Shown here one piece after another: positions 44,791 to 52,738 of a stretch of DNA of 64,000 nucleotides (position 1 is the stretch's first letter; every line of letters begins with the position of its first letter). The translations under genes and the position numbers were made by a program. Below the pieces are notes generated by a model. It was given only the letters and a program-made list of their open reading frames with translations, was not told the DNA's origin and did not search any database. The stretch lies in the NCBI GenBank assembly GCA_029263455.1, contig JAJCXM010000005.1, forward strand, positions 62,001 to 126,000. Direction: 5' to 3'. The DNA comes from Holophagae bacterium. GTDB lineage: Bacteria > Acidobacteriota > Holophagae > Acanthopleuribacterales > Acanthopleuribacteraceae.

Positions 44791-46540
44791 CGTGATACTC
44801 CTTAAAGGGAACGGATTTCGCCATCAAATCGGCTGTTTCTTGATGGCTGCTAAATAATTCGACAAGGCCTTCAGTTCCCAGTCGACGATTGAAGCCGCCT
44901 AGCGTCTCTTGCTCTAAAGCATGTTGTTGGTACGTGCGAAACAACACGTCAAGCAAGGGTGCGACGCGTTCTCTAGGAACAGAACGTAAATACTCTCTGC
45001 CCTCAAGTCGCAGAGGTACACCTTGGTGACGGGCGTCTTCGGTTCCACCAAACTTGAATTGATAACGATTGAGACCTGAGCCCACCAAGCCGATGACTTT
45101 GGTAGCTGGTCTGAAACACTGGCGTTCACATCCAGTGATGCCAATACTTGTGGACAAGTCAGCCCAACCTAAGGCTTCGAGTTGGTCTATTAGTTCAGGC
45201 TCAAATTTTTCGCTATCGGTATAAGCCAATCGGCATGTATCGCGACCAACACAGGATCCTGATTGCAATCGAATAGCCGAATAGGGGCGACCACGGCGTA
45301 ACCCGTAACCAAACGAAGCCAAACTTTGTTCCCAATTATTCTTGTCAGCAGGAGAAAGACCGTGAAATATCAGGTCCTGATTAGCAGTCACCGACAATCT
45401 CACAGGAAACGTCTCCAGCAGGTGACGAACCAAGCTCAGCAGCCTGCCATTAGGGCCGTTATCTACCAGTCGTCCATTTTCAACGAATAACCCATAACTT
45501 AGGGATGACCCCTCCAGCCATCCATGATGTAAGTGGCGCGGACCCGAGTCGAGCTCAATTTTGATCGGCTCCAACGTCACACCTGTTCGCGCCGAAACAT
45601 GTTGCCTGAGCCAGTCAAGACCTTTGTCGCGAACCAGGTACTTCAATCGTGCGTGATGCCGGTTTTCGCGGTCACCCCAATCACGATGCACAGAAACTAT
45701 GCCATCTGCAACAGCTTGTAGTTGATCGATAGGCACGATGCTTAAGGGTTGAGCCAACAACGAAGCCGTAGCTTTACCGAACTTTTCGCCCTGTCCTCCG
45801 CCAACCCAAACCGCCACCCGTTCAACTTTACCTGCCTCCAGCAAAGGCGTGAAGCCCAAGTCATGAGTACGCACCTCCACACAGTTATCTAGTTGCCAGC
45901 GGCCTTCATGTTCAATTAATGAACCCACCGAAATTTTGAATTTTCTGTTCAAGAGCCGTGGTCCATATTCGAATTTGGCGTCCTGCGTTTCCAACGCATT
46001 TGGGTCAATGGCAAAGACTTGAATGAAGGGATCTGTGGGCAACTGAAACCAACCCGCTAGCTGTTGCGCAAACTTCTGCGCATCAAAAAGTGGATGGCGT
46101 CCTAGGGGACAGGCCATCACGTTTCGGACATTATCGCCACAAGCATTGAGGCTCAGCAGCCCGATCTCTGCCGCTGTCCTCACTATTTCAAGTACAGCCG
46201 GTTTCTTTACCCAGTGAAACTGCACGGCCTGTCGCGTGGTTAACCGCAACGAGGCAATACCCTCGGGGTTGACGCTATGTTGTCGGGCTAAATCATCCAG
46301 TACTTTCCAATGCGAAAAATCTAGCGGGCCGCCTCCTGGGATCGCCAATCGGATCATGTACATCCAATCCTTTTCACGACCACTTTGGGCACGATTGAAT
46401 TGCACATAAATGCCATGTGACTTGGATATCTGCTCCAACTGCTCGTCTATTCCAGTTTGGCTGTAATCTCTTAAGGCATCGTCAAGACCGCCGTTTAATC
46501 CCAAATTCTCTTTGACTTGTTCTACATCGATACGGCTCAT
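44756..46540 (-). CDS. Assimilatory sulfite reductase, siroheme/[4Fe-4S] subunit
   Basis: 594 residues; six-electron reduction of sulfite to sulfide. The two ferredoxin-like half-domains are visible, with siroheme-contacting residues in the first (SLRLTTRQAVQFHW, NACGDNVRNVMACPLGRHP). The cluster ligands follow the family pattern: SGSCVGRDTCRLAY and TGCERQCFRP (Cys-x5-Cys and Cys-x3-Cys). CysI and ferredoxin-dependent Sir share this core; no CysJ flavoprotein gene is in the window, so the electron donor is undecided. The 4-nt overlap with cysN and overlap with the siroheme gene place it firmly in the operon. Confidence 0.93.
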   Translation of the reverse strand: MSRIDVEQVKENLGLNGGLDDALRDYSQTGIDEQLEQISKSHGIYVQFNRAQSGREKDWMYMIRLAIPGGGPLDFSHWKVLDDLARQHSVNPEGIASLRLTTRQAVQFHWVKKPAVLEIVRTAAEIGLLSLNACGDNVRNVMACPLGRHPLFDAQKFAQQLAGWFQLPTDPFIQVFAIDPNALETQDAKFEYGPRLLNRKFKISVGSLIEHEGRWQLDNCVEVRTHDLGFTPLLEAGKVERVAVWVGGGQGEKFGKATASLLAQPLSIVPIDQLQAVADGIVSVHRDWGDRENRHHARLKYLVRDKGLDWLRQHVSARTGVTLEPIKIELDSGPRHLHHGWLEGSSLSYGLFVENGRLVDNGPNGRLLSLVRHLLETFPVRLSVTANQDLIFHGLSPADKNNWEQSLASFGYGLRRGRPYSAIRLQSGSCVGRDTCRLAYTDSEKFEPELIDQLEALGWADLSTSIGITGCERQCFRPATKVIGLVGSGLNRYQFKFGGTEDARHQGVPLRLEGREYLRSVPRERVAPLLDVLFRTYQQHALEQETLGGFNRRLGTEGLVELFSSHQETADLMAKSVPFKEYHDEFAHRLAGAR

Positions 46541-48129
46541 CGCTCACCTCCAATTTGCCAATGACGGGCAACCAAGAGCGCCGCCTCTTCGGGACCCACT
46601 AGAGTCTGGTTAATGATAATTTTTCGTTGAATTACTTGGATTTTCTCGGCTCCCTCTTGGGCTTCAAAGCGGATTTCCCAATTTGAATCACGGCTAATTG
46701 ACGGCGGCGCTTTTACCCAAAGTGGCGTGACACTCACTTGTCGAACAGCAGCGTCTAGGCTTTCCGGGTGTTCATCCGCATTGAGGATCAAACTCGCTCG
46801 GCCAGCACGGTTCAAATAGTTGCTGAGCGTGGTGGCAAACGCCAATCGGTTGAATTCCCCCACAATCACTACCGAGTTTGTTTCAATATCTACCAACCCG
46901 TCCTCGGCTGTGACCTGAAGGATCATGCCGGCAGCCAAGGTGTGATTGTCCAATGGGTCGATAAGAATAAAGCTTCCCGTCGTTCGATTATTGGCATAGA
47001 GATCAAGCGCAAGTCGTCGATTGAGATCCAAGCTAACTTTGCCCAGTTCATTGAGGGCCAGGGTTTGGGATTGCTTGCTTTGCAGAGTCTCGACATCTAG
47101 CACGTGATCGATGGCTTGGATTCTGGCTGGAATTAACGAGGTTGCCTGTTTGAGCAATACTTCGCGCCCTTGGCGTAAGGGCTCGGTGTGGAACCAAACG
47201 ATACTGGCACTGATTTGTCGTCCCATTTGCGGACGAGCTGACGGATGCACTAGCAGATCGCCTCGACCTACATCAAGCTCGCGATCCAGGGTGACCGTAA
47301 CCGCTGTATCTGCCTGCACACTCGACCTGTTGCCACGTGCCGTATGAATGCTTGCGACTCGCGCCGATACGTCAGCTGGCAAAACAACCACATCATCGCC
47401 TACAGCCAATTGGCCAGAAGCTACGGTTCCACTAATGCCACGGAATTTTTGGGTTCTGGCGACCAACTGAATAGGCAGTCTCATGGCCTGAGTCTTTTCT
47501 TTCACCCTCACCGGCGTGCTCTGCAAAGCTTCCAGCAGGGTCGGTCCGCGATACCAAGTCATATGCTTTGACGGCGTCACCACACTGTCGCCTCGTAAGG
47601 CCGAGACCGGAATGAAGCGGGCATGCGGCGTACCTAACTCCGACAAGTATCGTTGGAATTGAGCTTCAATACCTGCGAATACAGATTGGCTGAAGTCAAC
47701 TAGATCCATCTTATTTATGACCACGATCAGATGAGGTGTAGCCATGGTTATCGCGATTAAGGCGTGCCGTTTAGACTGTTCTCGAATACCACGGACAGCA
47801 TCAATAAGAATGACCGCACAATCCGACCCAGACGCTGCCGTGGCCATGTTTCGGGTGTATTCAGCATGGCCTGGCGAGTCCGCTAAAACGATACGGCGTT
47901 CAGGCGTATTCAAATACCTAAACGCCACATCAATGGTGATGCCCTGTTCGCGCTCCGCTTTTAGTCCGTCGGTCACACGCGCATAGTCACGTTCGCCGCC
48001 AGGTCCTGTTTCCAACTGCTGCAGTTGGTCAGTGGGGATATTGTGGGTTTCAAATAAGAGACGTCCAATGAGCGTGCTCTTGCCGTCGTCAACACTTCCA
48101 GCTGTTGATACATTTAATACATCTCGCAT
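46537..48129 (-). CDS. cysN: Sulfate adenylyltransferase GTPase subunit with degenerate C-terminal domain
   Basis: 530 residues. GTP hydrolysis by CysN drives APS synthesis by CysD. The GTPase motifs are STAGSVDDGKSTLIGRLLF, DSPGHAEYTRNMATAAS and VVINKMDLVDF. Beta-barrel domains 2 and 3 follow to about residue 415. The last 112 residues (SVVIVGEFNRLAFATTLSNY, LNRAGRASLILNADE) look like the opening strand, P-loop position and first helix of an APS kinase, but the P-loop GxxxxGK is lost. It may therefore be a relic of a CysNC fusion, which is inference. The APS reductase type of cysH in the same operon needs no APS kinase. It begins 9 nt after cysD. Confidence 0.93.
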   Translation of the reverse strand: MRDVLNVSTAGSVDDGKSTLIGRLLFETHNIPTDQLQQLETGPGGERDYARVTDGLKAEREQGITIDVAFRYLNTPERRIVLADSPGHAEYTRNMATAASGSDCAVILIDAVRGIREQSKRHALIAITMATPHLIVVINKMDLVDFSQSVFAGIEAQFQRYLSELGTPHARFIPVSALRGDSVVTPSKHMTWYRGPTLLEALQSTPVRVKEKTQAMRLPIQLVARTQKFRGISGTVASGQLAVGDDVVVLPADVSARVASIHTARGNRSSVQADTAVTVTLDRELDVGRGDLLVHPSARPQMGRQISASIVWFHTEPLRQGREVLLKQATSLIPARIQAIDHVLDVETLQSKQSQTLALNELGKVSLDLNRRLALDLYANNRTTGSFILIDPLDNHTLAAGMILQVTAEDGLVDIETNSVVIVGEFNRLAFATTLSNYLNRAGRASLILNADEHPESLDAAVRQVSVTPLWVKAPPSISRDSNWEIRFEAQEGAEKIQVIQRKIIINQTLVGPEEAALLVARHWQIGGER

Positions 48130-48137
48130 ACGTTCTC

Positions 48138-49052
48138 CTAAAAATAACCTTCTCGTTTTTTGCGCTCCATAGCGTCATCAGAGCCTTGGTCGATGAGCCT
48201 CTGTCCGCGCTCTGAGGTTTTGGCTTGCACGACCTCTTCAACAACTTCACTAAGCGTTTTTGCATTCGAAAGACTGGCTCCAGTGCAGGGCACACAGCCC
48301 AACGTGCGGAAACGGCAAGTCGCCGTCTTTTTGGCCCCGGTCAAACGCTGGCCAATCGCATGTTCGTCAACGGGTAGCCATTGGCCATTCTTTTCCACCA
48401 CCTGACGCTGTTTGGCGTAGTACAGCGGAACGAGTGGGATGTCTTCACGTTGGATGTAGCTCCAAACATCGCGTTCCGTCCAATTCGATAACGGGAAAAC
48501 ACGCACCGATTCGCCTTCTTTGAGACGGCCATTCCACAATTTCCAAAGCTCTGGTCTTTGATTGCGGGGGTCCCATTGACCATGGACGTCACGAAACGAA
48601 AACAACCGTTCCTTGGCACGAGACTTCTCTTCGTCTCGACGGGCGCCACCGATTGCCGCATCAAATTTATGGCTCTTCAGGGTGTCCAGCAGCGGACGTG
48701 TTTTCAAAGCGCCGCAACAGGCATCGGTTCCCCAGTCCAAGGGATTCATGCCCTCCGCAATGGCTTTTTCATTGCGAGCAACAATTAACTCCATCTTGTA
48801 GTGTTGCGCCATCTGATCGCGGAACTTGATCATTAAAGGGAACTTATAGCCGGTGTCCACGTGTAACATCGGAAACGGGATCGGCGCTGGTGCAAAGGCT
48901 TTGCTTGCCAAATGCAGCAGCACTGACGAGTCCTTACCTATCGAGTAGAGCAATACCGGTTTCTGATACTCCGCAGCCACTTCTCTGAAAATGTGAATGC
49001 TCTCATCCTCAAGTACATCAAGGTGAGATTGTGTCTGTGGAAACATGTCCAT
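48138..49052 (-). CDS. cysD: Sulfate adenylyltransferase subunit 2
   Basis: 304 residues. Forms APS from ATP and sulfate together with CysN. The PP-loop is VLLYSIGKDSSVLLHLASKAF at about residues 33-52. Further family motifs are HVDTGYKFPLMIKFRDQM, GGARRDEEKSRAKERLFSFR and the C-terminal LGCVPCTGA. The length is typical (about 300). The start overlaps the DUF2061 gene by 35 nt; GAGGT lies a few bases before ATG 49052, and ATG 49046 is the alternative. Translation is probably coupled to DUF2061. Confidence 0.96.
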   Translation of the reverse strand: MDMFPQTQSHLDVLEDESIHIFREVAAEYQKPVLLYSIGKDSSVLLHLASKAFAPAPIPFPMLHVDTGYKFPLMIKFRDQMAQHYKMELIVARNEKAIAEGMNPLDWGTDACCGALKTRPLLDTLKSHKFDAAIGGARRDEEKSRAKERLFSFRDVHGQWDPRNQRPELWKLWNGRLKEGESVRVFPLSNWTERDVWSYIQREDIPLVPLYYAKQRQVVEKNGQWLPVDEHAIGQRLTGAKKTATCRFRTLGCVPCTGASLSNAKTLSEVVEEVVQAKTSERGQRLIDQGSDDAMERKKREGYF

Positions 49053-49251
49053 TTACCTCATAACCATTTTTTGTTTTTAGTCGTAGCCAGGCTTGTTCGT
49101 GCAACATGAACAAGCCGATTTTGACAAGAGCCTCGGCGCCACCGATCGAGATAGAAACACCTAGGTCTCCCGTCACAAGATAGGCAATAAGCGCTGTGGT
49201 TAGGGTGGCGACGATGCGCCAGCTAATAGCCTTTATGGCAAGATGAAACAC
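49018..49251 (-). CDS. DUF2061 small membrane protein
   Basis: 77 residues: AIKAISWRIVATLTTALIAY and GVSISIGGAEALVKIGLFML form two membrane helices, separated by LVTGDLG. WR near the start and HEQAW after the second helix are DUF2061 hallmarks. This family often sits inside sulfate-activation operons; its role there is unproven and could involve anion transport or anchoring of the sulfurylase. Here it begins 3 nt after cysH and overlaps cysD by 35 nt. Confidence 0.85.
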   Translation of the reverse strand: MFHLAIKAISWRIVATLTTALIAYLVTGDLGVSISIGGAEALVKIGLFMLHEQAWLRLKTKNGYEVNGHVSTDTISP

Positions 49252-49254
49252 GGC

Positions 49255-49992
49255 TTAGACCACCAACGGATTGGCAGCAGGACGTCCGTTATGCCAATGC
49301 AATCCACATTCACTGACCGACGTCTGTTCCCACCACCAACGGCCAGCCCGCTCCGATTCACCAGGTTGAATAGCGCGTGTGCAGGGTTCACAGCCAATCG
49401 AGGGGTAGCCTTGATCGTGTAAGCGGTTAATGGGCGTCCCACGATCGTCCAGAAAAGCGCGAACCATGCGAGACTCCCAATCCCACAATGGGCTGATCTT
49501 GACGAGACCCAACGAGTCGTCCCAGCTGATCGGCTCTATTCCTCCGCGGGCTTCACTTTGTGATTGGCGAAGCCCCACAACCCATGCTTTGGCACCATGC
49601 AATGCACGTCGCAAGGGCAACACCTTACGAATGAAGCAGCACTCGCGGCGGGCGGCGACGCTCTCTCTAAAAGCGAACGGGCCCGATGCATGTAAATAGG
49701 GCTCAAGGTGATCGGGATCCGGAGAAAGGGTTCTGACCGACAGTCCCAGTTCCTTGCGGGTTCGATCAAGCACCTCAAGCGTTTGCTCATGAAGCCGTCC
49801 CGTATCCAATGTAATCACATCAATAGGCAGGCCTAAATCGCTAATAACTTGGGCAATGACTTGGTCTTCTAAGCCTAACGAACTAGCGAAGGTGAGCTGG
49901 TTAGCAAAACGCTCGGACGCCCAACCCAGCAACGTACCTATGTCAGAGTGGCGGTGTTCATGGTTCCATTTTGAAATCTCATTTTGAGACAT
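49255..49992 (-). CDS. cysH: APS-type adenylylsulfate reductase (CysH family)
   Basis: 245 residues from the ATG at 49992, which follows AAGGAGG with correct spacing; an upstream frame extension lacks a site. Reduces APS (or PAPS) to sulfite with thioredoxin. The nucleotide-binding PP-loop is FASSLGLEDQVIAQ. The cluster pattern CysCys (RRECCFIRK) and CxxC (IGCEPCTRA) shows a [4Fe-4S] enzyme, which indicates APS rather than PAPS as substrate. The catalytic Cys is in SECGLHW near the C-terminus. It is the first structural gene after the cysteine-leader attenuator. Confidence 0.96.
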   Translation of the reverse strand: MSQNEISKWNHEHRHSDIGTLLGWASERFANQLTFASSLGLEDQVIAQVISDLGLPIDVITLDTGRLHEQTLEVLDRTRKELGLSVRTLSPDPDHLEPYLHASGPFAFRESVAARRECCFIRKVLPLRRALHGAKAWVVGLRQSQSEARGGIEPISWDDSLGLVKISPLWDWESRMVRAFLDDRGTPINRLHDQGYPSIGCEPCTRAIQPGESERAGRWWWEQTSVSECGLHWHNGRPAANPLVV

Positions 49993-50030
49993 TGTGTCCT
50001 CCTTGCCGCAAAGCAAATCGATTAGTTCCA

Positions 50031-50102
50031 CGTCGTACGACGCGGTAGACCACGGGCAAACACCCCATGATTGGGGTGAATCGATAGAGGACGATTGGTC
50101 TA
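50031..50102 (-). promoter_or_regulatory. Structured 5' untranslated region of cysH
   Basis: Between the attenuator and cysH lie several dyads: a perfect 12-bp palindrome CGTCGTACGACG (50031-50042); TAGACCA at 50046-50052 pairing with TGGTCTA at 50096-50102; and, inside that, CACCCC/GGGGTG (50061-50078). The RNA could fold into a long stem with an inner hairpin. It does not match SAM riboswitch consensus that I can recognise. Role unknown: ribosome-site control or mRNA stability are options. Confidence 0.4.
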
Positions 50103-50140
50103 GCGGGAGTGGTTAACTCTTTACAAGGAAGGCCAAATAC

Positions 50141-50176
50141 AAAAAACGCCTTCCTCGGCTAGGACCGTGGAAGGCG
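50141..50176 (-). terminator. Attenuator terminator upstream of cysH
   Basis: On the minus strand CGCCTTCC (50176-50169) pairs with GGAAGGCG (50154-50147). An inner CGG/CCG extends the stem around a 6-nt loop, and six T follow (50146-50141). It lies 23 nt after the stop of the Cys-rich leader peptide. Its 5' arm overlaps a segment (50173-50178, CGCGCC) that can instead pair with GGCGCG inside the leader coding region (50206-50211). The two structures are mutually exclusive. Confidence 0.88.
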
Positions 50177-50199
50177 CGTATTCTTTGCAGAAAGGCGGT

Positions 50200-50307
50200 C
50201 TAAGCCGCGCCAACCTCGTCCATAGTACAAGGACAACAACAGCAACAACACATCTGCAACGCGTTCGCGCTCGTCAAAGGAAAAGGGATGTGTTTGTTCA
50301 TGTTCAT
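50200..50307 (-). CDS. Cysteine-rich leader peptide of the cysH operon attenuator
   Basis: A 35-codon gene too short for ordinary gene calling. The ATG at 50307 is preceded by GGAG with a 7-nt spacer. Residues 20-25 are six consecutive Cys (TGT/TGC), then Pro and a seventh Cys, within LQMCCCCCCPCTMDEVGAA. The stop TAG is at 50200-50202. The peptide has no signal sequence or known fold; its purpose seems to be measuring charged tRNA-Cys. When Cys is scarce the ribosome should stall, freeing bases 50211-50206 to pair with 50178-50173 and block the terminator. When Cys is ample the ribosome reaches the stop, covers that segment and the terminator forms. A metal-binding micropeptide is a less likely alternative. 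Confidence 0.85.
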   Translation of the reverse strand: MNMNKHIPFPLTSANALQMCCCCCCPCTMDEVGAA

Positions 50308-50330
50308 CAGGTCACTCCGTAATGGATCAA

Positions 50331-50359
50331 AAGATACGTTTATGAATTCAAGTTGTCAA
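50331..50359 (-). promoter_or_regulatory. Sigma-70 promoter of the cysH attenuator transcript
   Basis: TTGACA (minus strand, 50359-50354) and TATCTT (50336-50331) are spaced by exactly 17 nt. The -35 is full consensus and overlaps the stop codon of the upstream aspartokinase gene. Transcription should begin near 50324, about 17 nt before the leader ATG, so the cys genes form their own unit behind the methionine genes. Confidence 0.75.
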
Positions 50360-52734
50360 GTAGAGGCGGCCAAGGCCTCGTGAAAAGACTCTGTATATCG
50401 GGAGCGGCTCTCCATAATGCCCCGCCTGGCCGCTATTTTTATCAGGTCAGACAGCACACCGGAGGCCGCAGCATCGGGACCTATCCCAGGTCCCGCCAAT
50501 ACTAACGGTCTGGTCAATTTGTGGGTACCCACTTCCAAGTACATGTCACCAGGTTCCACTCCGGTCAATGGGTCTCCCGGCTTTAGCGATTCCAGCCGCA
50601 AGAGGATCGAACCATTTGCGCTCATCGTTCCAACATAGGCCAATGAACGGCCACGTTCCACCGCGTGCGTCACACGGCGTTCAATAAAGTCGTCTAACGT
50701 ATGTATCACATCCAGAAATTCATCAAAATCAAGGTCAAGCATCCATGCAGGAATAATCGATTCCGAACTGCAACGTTCCATTTCTGCTTGAAACCCACAC
50801 TCACGAGCTAGCAAGATCCAGCGTTGAACAGCGTGCGTTCCCGCCAGATCAATTCTCGGGTCAGGCTGCGCAATCCCGGTATCAATGGCTTCAGCAATCA
50901 AATCAGAAAAACGCTGACCCTTCGCGAGTCGTGCCCAAAGCCACGATTGAAAACCGCACAAGATACCCCGGATAGAAACCACCGAATCGCCCGTTTCCAT
51001 CACGTGACGGATGCGATCGATGGCCCAAACCGCACCATTAACGGCGCCCTCACACATTAAGTAGGTGCCGTGACGTTCTTGGGCCTGTTGGATGGCCTCG
51101 TAAATAGACCAATCACCGCTAAGCAGGGCACGATTTGCCGTAATGACATCAAAGCCTTGTTCCAGCCAAATCGGATAGTCCGCATTCTCGTGTCCTTCAC
51201 GAACATCGACAATCACTTTGTGACGTCCGGGTGCCACTTGGCTTTGACGTAACAGAGAACTAATTGAGGTAGATTGTGCATGTGATTGAAACCAAGGCTC
51301 CCAGTCACTGCCAATCCATCCATCTGGGTTCCATATCATCTGGGCTGCACCGACCACCGCTTGTAACGAAAAAAGAGGGCCCGCTTGGCGATCACGTGCT
51401 TCAGCCAGCGACTCAACCAGCGATGCCGCCGTAGGACCATCGCCTAAGAGCAGAATTTGTAATCCATCTTCATTAGACAAGTGATCATGGACGCGACGAA
51501 CCACCTCACTCAAATCTGATGCGCCTATGACGGCTGCAATACAAGAGTCGCTTGCAAGCCAGCGCACAGGCTGAGCATTTAGTCCTTCAATGAACGCCTT
51601 TGTCCTTGCTGAGACTTCTTTTGCTGGTGACACCAGAAACAAGCCCAGCTGTTCCGTATCCACATCAATGAGTTGTGTTGTTTCGCAATCGCGGAGCAGA
51701 CTAAGCGTTTCCGCTAAGTCTTTATCGTGGACCAAGAGTTCGATTTGTGTATTCACAATTGACCAAGCTAGCAGCTGTCTATTGCCAAACAAATTTATCA
51801 ATTTCTCTGGCGCATCATGTTGGACATGTATAAGCGCCAGATGTTTGGATGCCGTTACAACGGCATGGTTTTGGGAAACGTCGTTTCGTACTTCAGTGCC
51901 GGGCACATGTGGACGAAAACTATTGGCTAAATACAAAGGCAGGCCCAAGCGCATCACAGGACCAACCGCATCAGGATGAACGACACCGGTTCCCAATCGA
52001 GCGAGTGTGTCTAAACCCCGATAACTGATTTGCGTTACCGGCCGAGCGCTCGGAATTAGGTCGGGATCTGCCGTCAATACACCATCAGTATCCGACCAAA
52101 TGGTTAGCTGTTTGGCTTCGATCGCTGCCGCAACGATGGAGGCAGTATAGTCACTGCCGTTACGGCCTAACGTGACCGCTTCGCCAGCTTCATTACCAGC
52201 GACGAATCCTTGCACAAGCACCATGGACTCAGCTGCCGCGTAAATATTGCGTTGAATGGCAGCATAGGTCTCAGACTCAATAACATCCGAATACTGATCC
52301 ACAAGAATCATGTGCCTAGCGTCTAGACAAACAGCATCATGACCGTCACGACGAAGGGCAGCATGCAATAGCCAAGACGACCAATATTCTCCCCTGGAGA
52401 TCCAACCACTGCTCGCAGCTCTTTCTTCTAGCGCGGCACCCAACTGGGCGAATTCCAGCTGCCATTCTGCACTTACAGGCACATCAAGGGCCGCCATCAA
52501 ACCCTTTATACGGCTTATCAATCCCTGGTAACGCTTACGCCATGGTTGCTCTGTGCTAGCTAATGCGAAGAGATCAATAAGTGTGTCTGTGACCCCGCCT
52601 GGCGCTGAAACCACGACAATTCTCTGTTCCGATTTGGGGACAGATAGTGCGGCAACAACACGCAGGAAGCCGTCAGCCTCAGCGAGGCTAGATCCACCAT
52701 ACTTGTGCACAATTCGAAGGCGTTGACTGTTCAT
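50356..52734 (-). CDS. Bifunctional aspartokinase / homoserine dehydrogenase
   Basis: 792 residues from the ATG at 52734, 4 nt after the metB stop. Makes aspartyl phosphate and, with a separate semialdehyde dehydrogenase, homoserine. The kinase begins VHKYGGSSLAEADGFLRVV with GRNGSDYTASIVAAAIEA at about 220, and ACT-like regulatory domains span about 300-450. The homoserine dehydrogenase has ILLLGDGPTAASLVESL (NAD fold), VDVREGHEN, TANRALLSGDW and DLAGTHAVQRWILLA. ThrA and MetL share this fusion (about 810 residues). Co-location with metF, metX and metB suggests the methionine-linked isoform. The -35 of the cys promoter lies across its stop. Confidence 0.93.
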   Translation of the reverse strand: MNSQRLRIVHKYGGSSLAEADGFLRVVAALSVPKSEQRIVVVSAPGGVTDTLIDLFALASTEQPWRKRYQGLISRIKGLMAALDVPVSAEWQLEFAQLGAALEERAASSGWISRGEYWSSWLLHAALRRDGHDAVCLDARHMILVDQYSDVIESETYAAIQRNIYAAAESMVLVQGFVAGNEAGEAVTLGRNGSDYTASIVAAAIEAKQLTIWSDTDGVLTADPDLIPSARPVTQISYRGLDTLARLGTGVVHPDAVGPVMRLGLPLYLANSFRPHVPGTEVRNDVSQNHAVVTASKHLALIHVQHDAPEKLINLFGNRQLLAWSIVNTQIELLVHDKDLAETLSLLRDCETTQLIDVDTEQLGLFLVSPAKEVSARTKAFIEGLNAQPVRWLASDSCIAAVIGASDLSEVVRRVHDHLSNEDGLQILLLGDGPTAASLVESLAEARDRQAGPLFSLQAVVGAAQMIWNPDGWIGSDWEPWFQSHAQSTSISSLLRQSQVAPGRHKVIVDVREGHENADYPIWLEQGFDVITANRALLSGDWSIYEAIQQAQERHGTYLMCEGAVNGAVWAIDRIRHVMETGDSVVSIRGILCGFQSWLWARLAKGQRFSDLIAEAIDTGIAQPDPRIDLAGTHAVQRWILLARECGFQAEMERCSSESIIPAWMLDLDFDEFLDVIHTLDDFIERRVTHAVERGRSLAYVGTMSANGSILLRLESLKPGDPLTGVEPGDMYLEVGTHKLTRPLVLAGPGIGPDAAASGVLSDLIKIAARRGIMESRSRYTESFHEALAAST

Positions 52735-52738
52735 TGGT

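Noticed and set aside
50000-50140. SAM riboswitch upstream of cysH
   Set aside because: The dyads do not match the conserved core of any SAM riboswitch I can recall; the leader peptide and terminator explain control better.
50200-50307. Poly-Cys peptide as a metallothionein-like or copper-binding micropeptide
   Set aside because: The dedicated promoter, downstream terminator, antiterminator pairing and cysteine-synthesis operon all fit attenuation better; not fully excluded.
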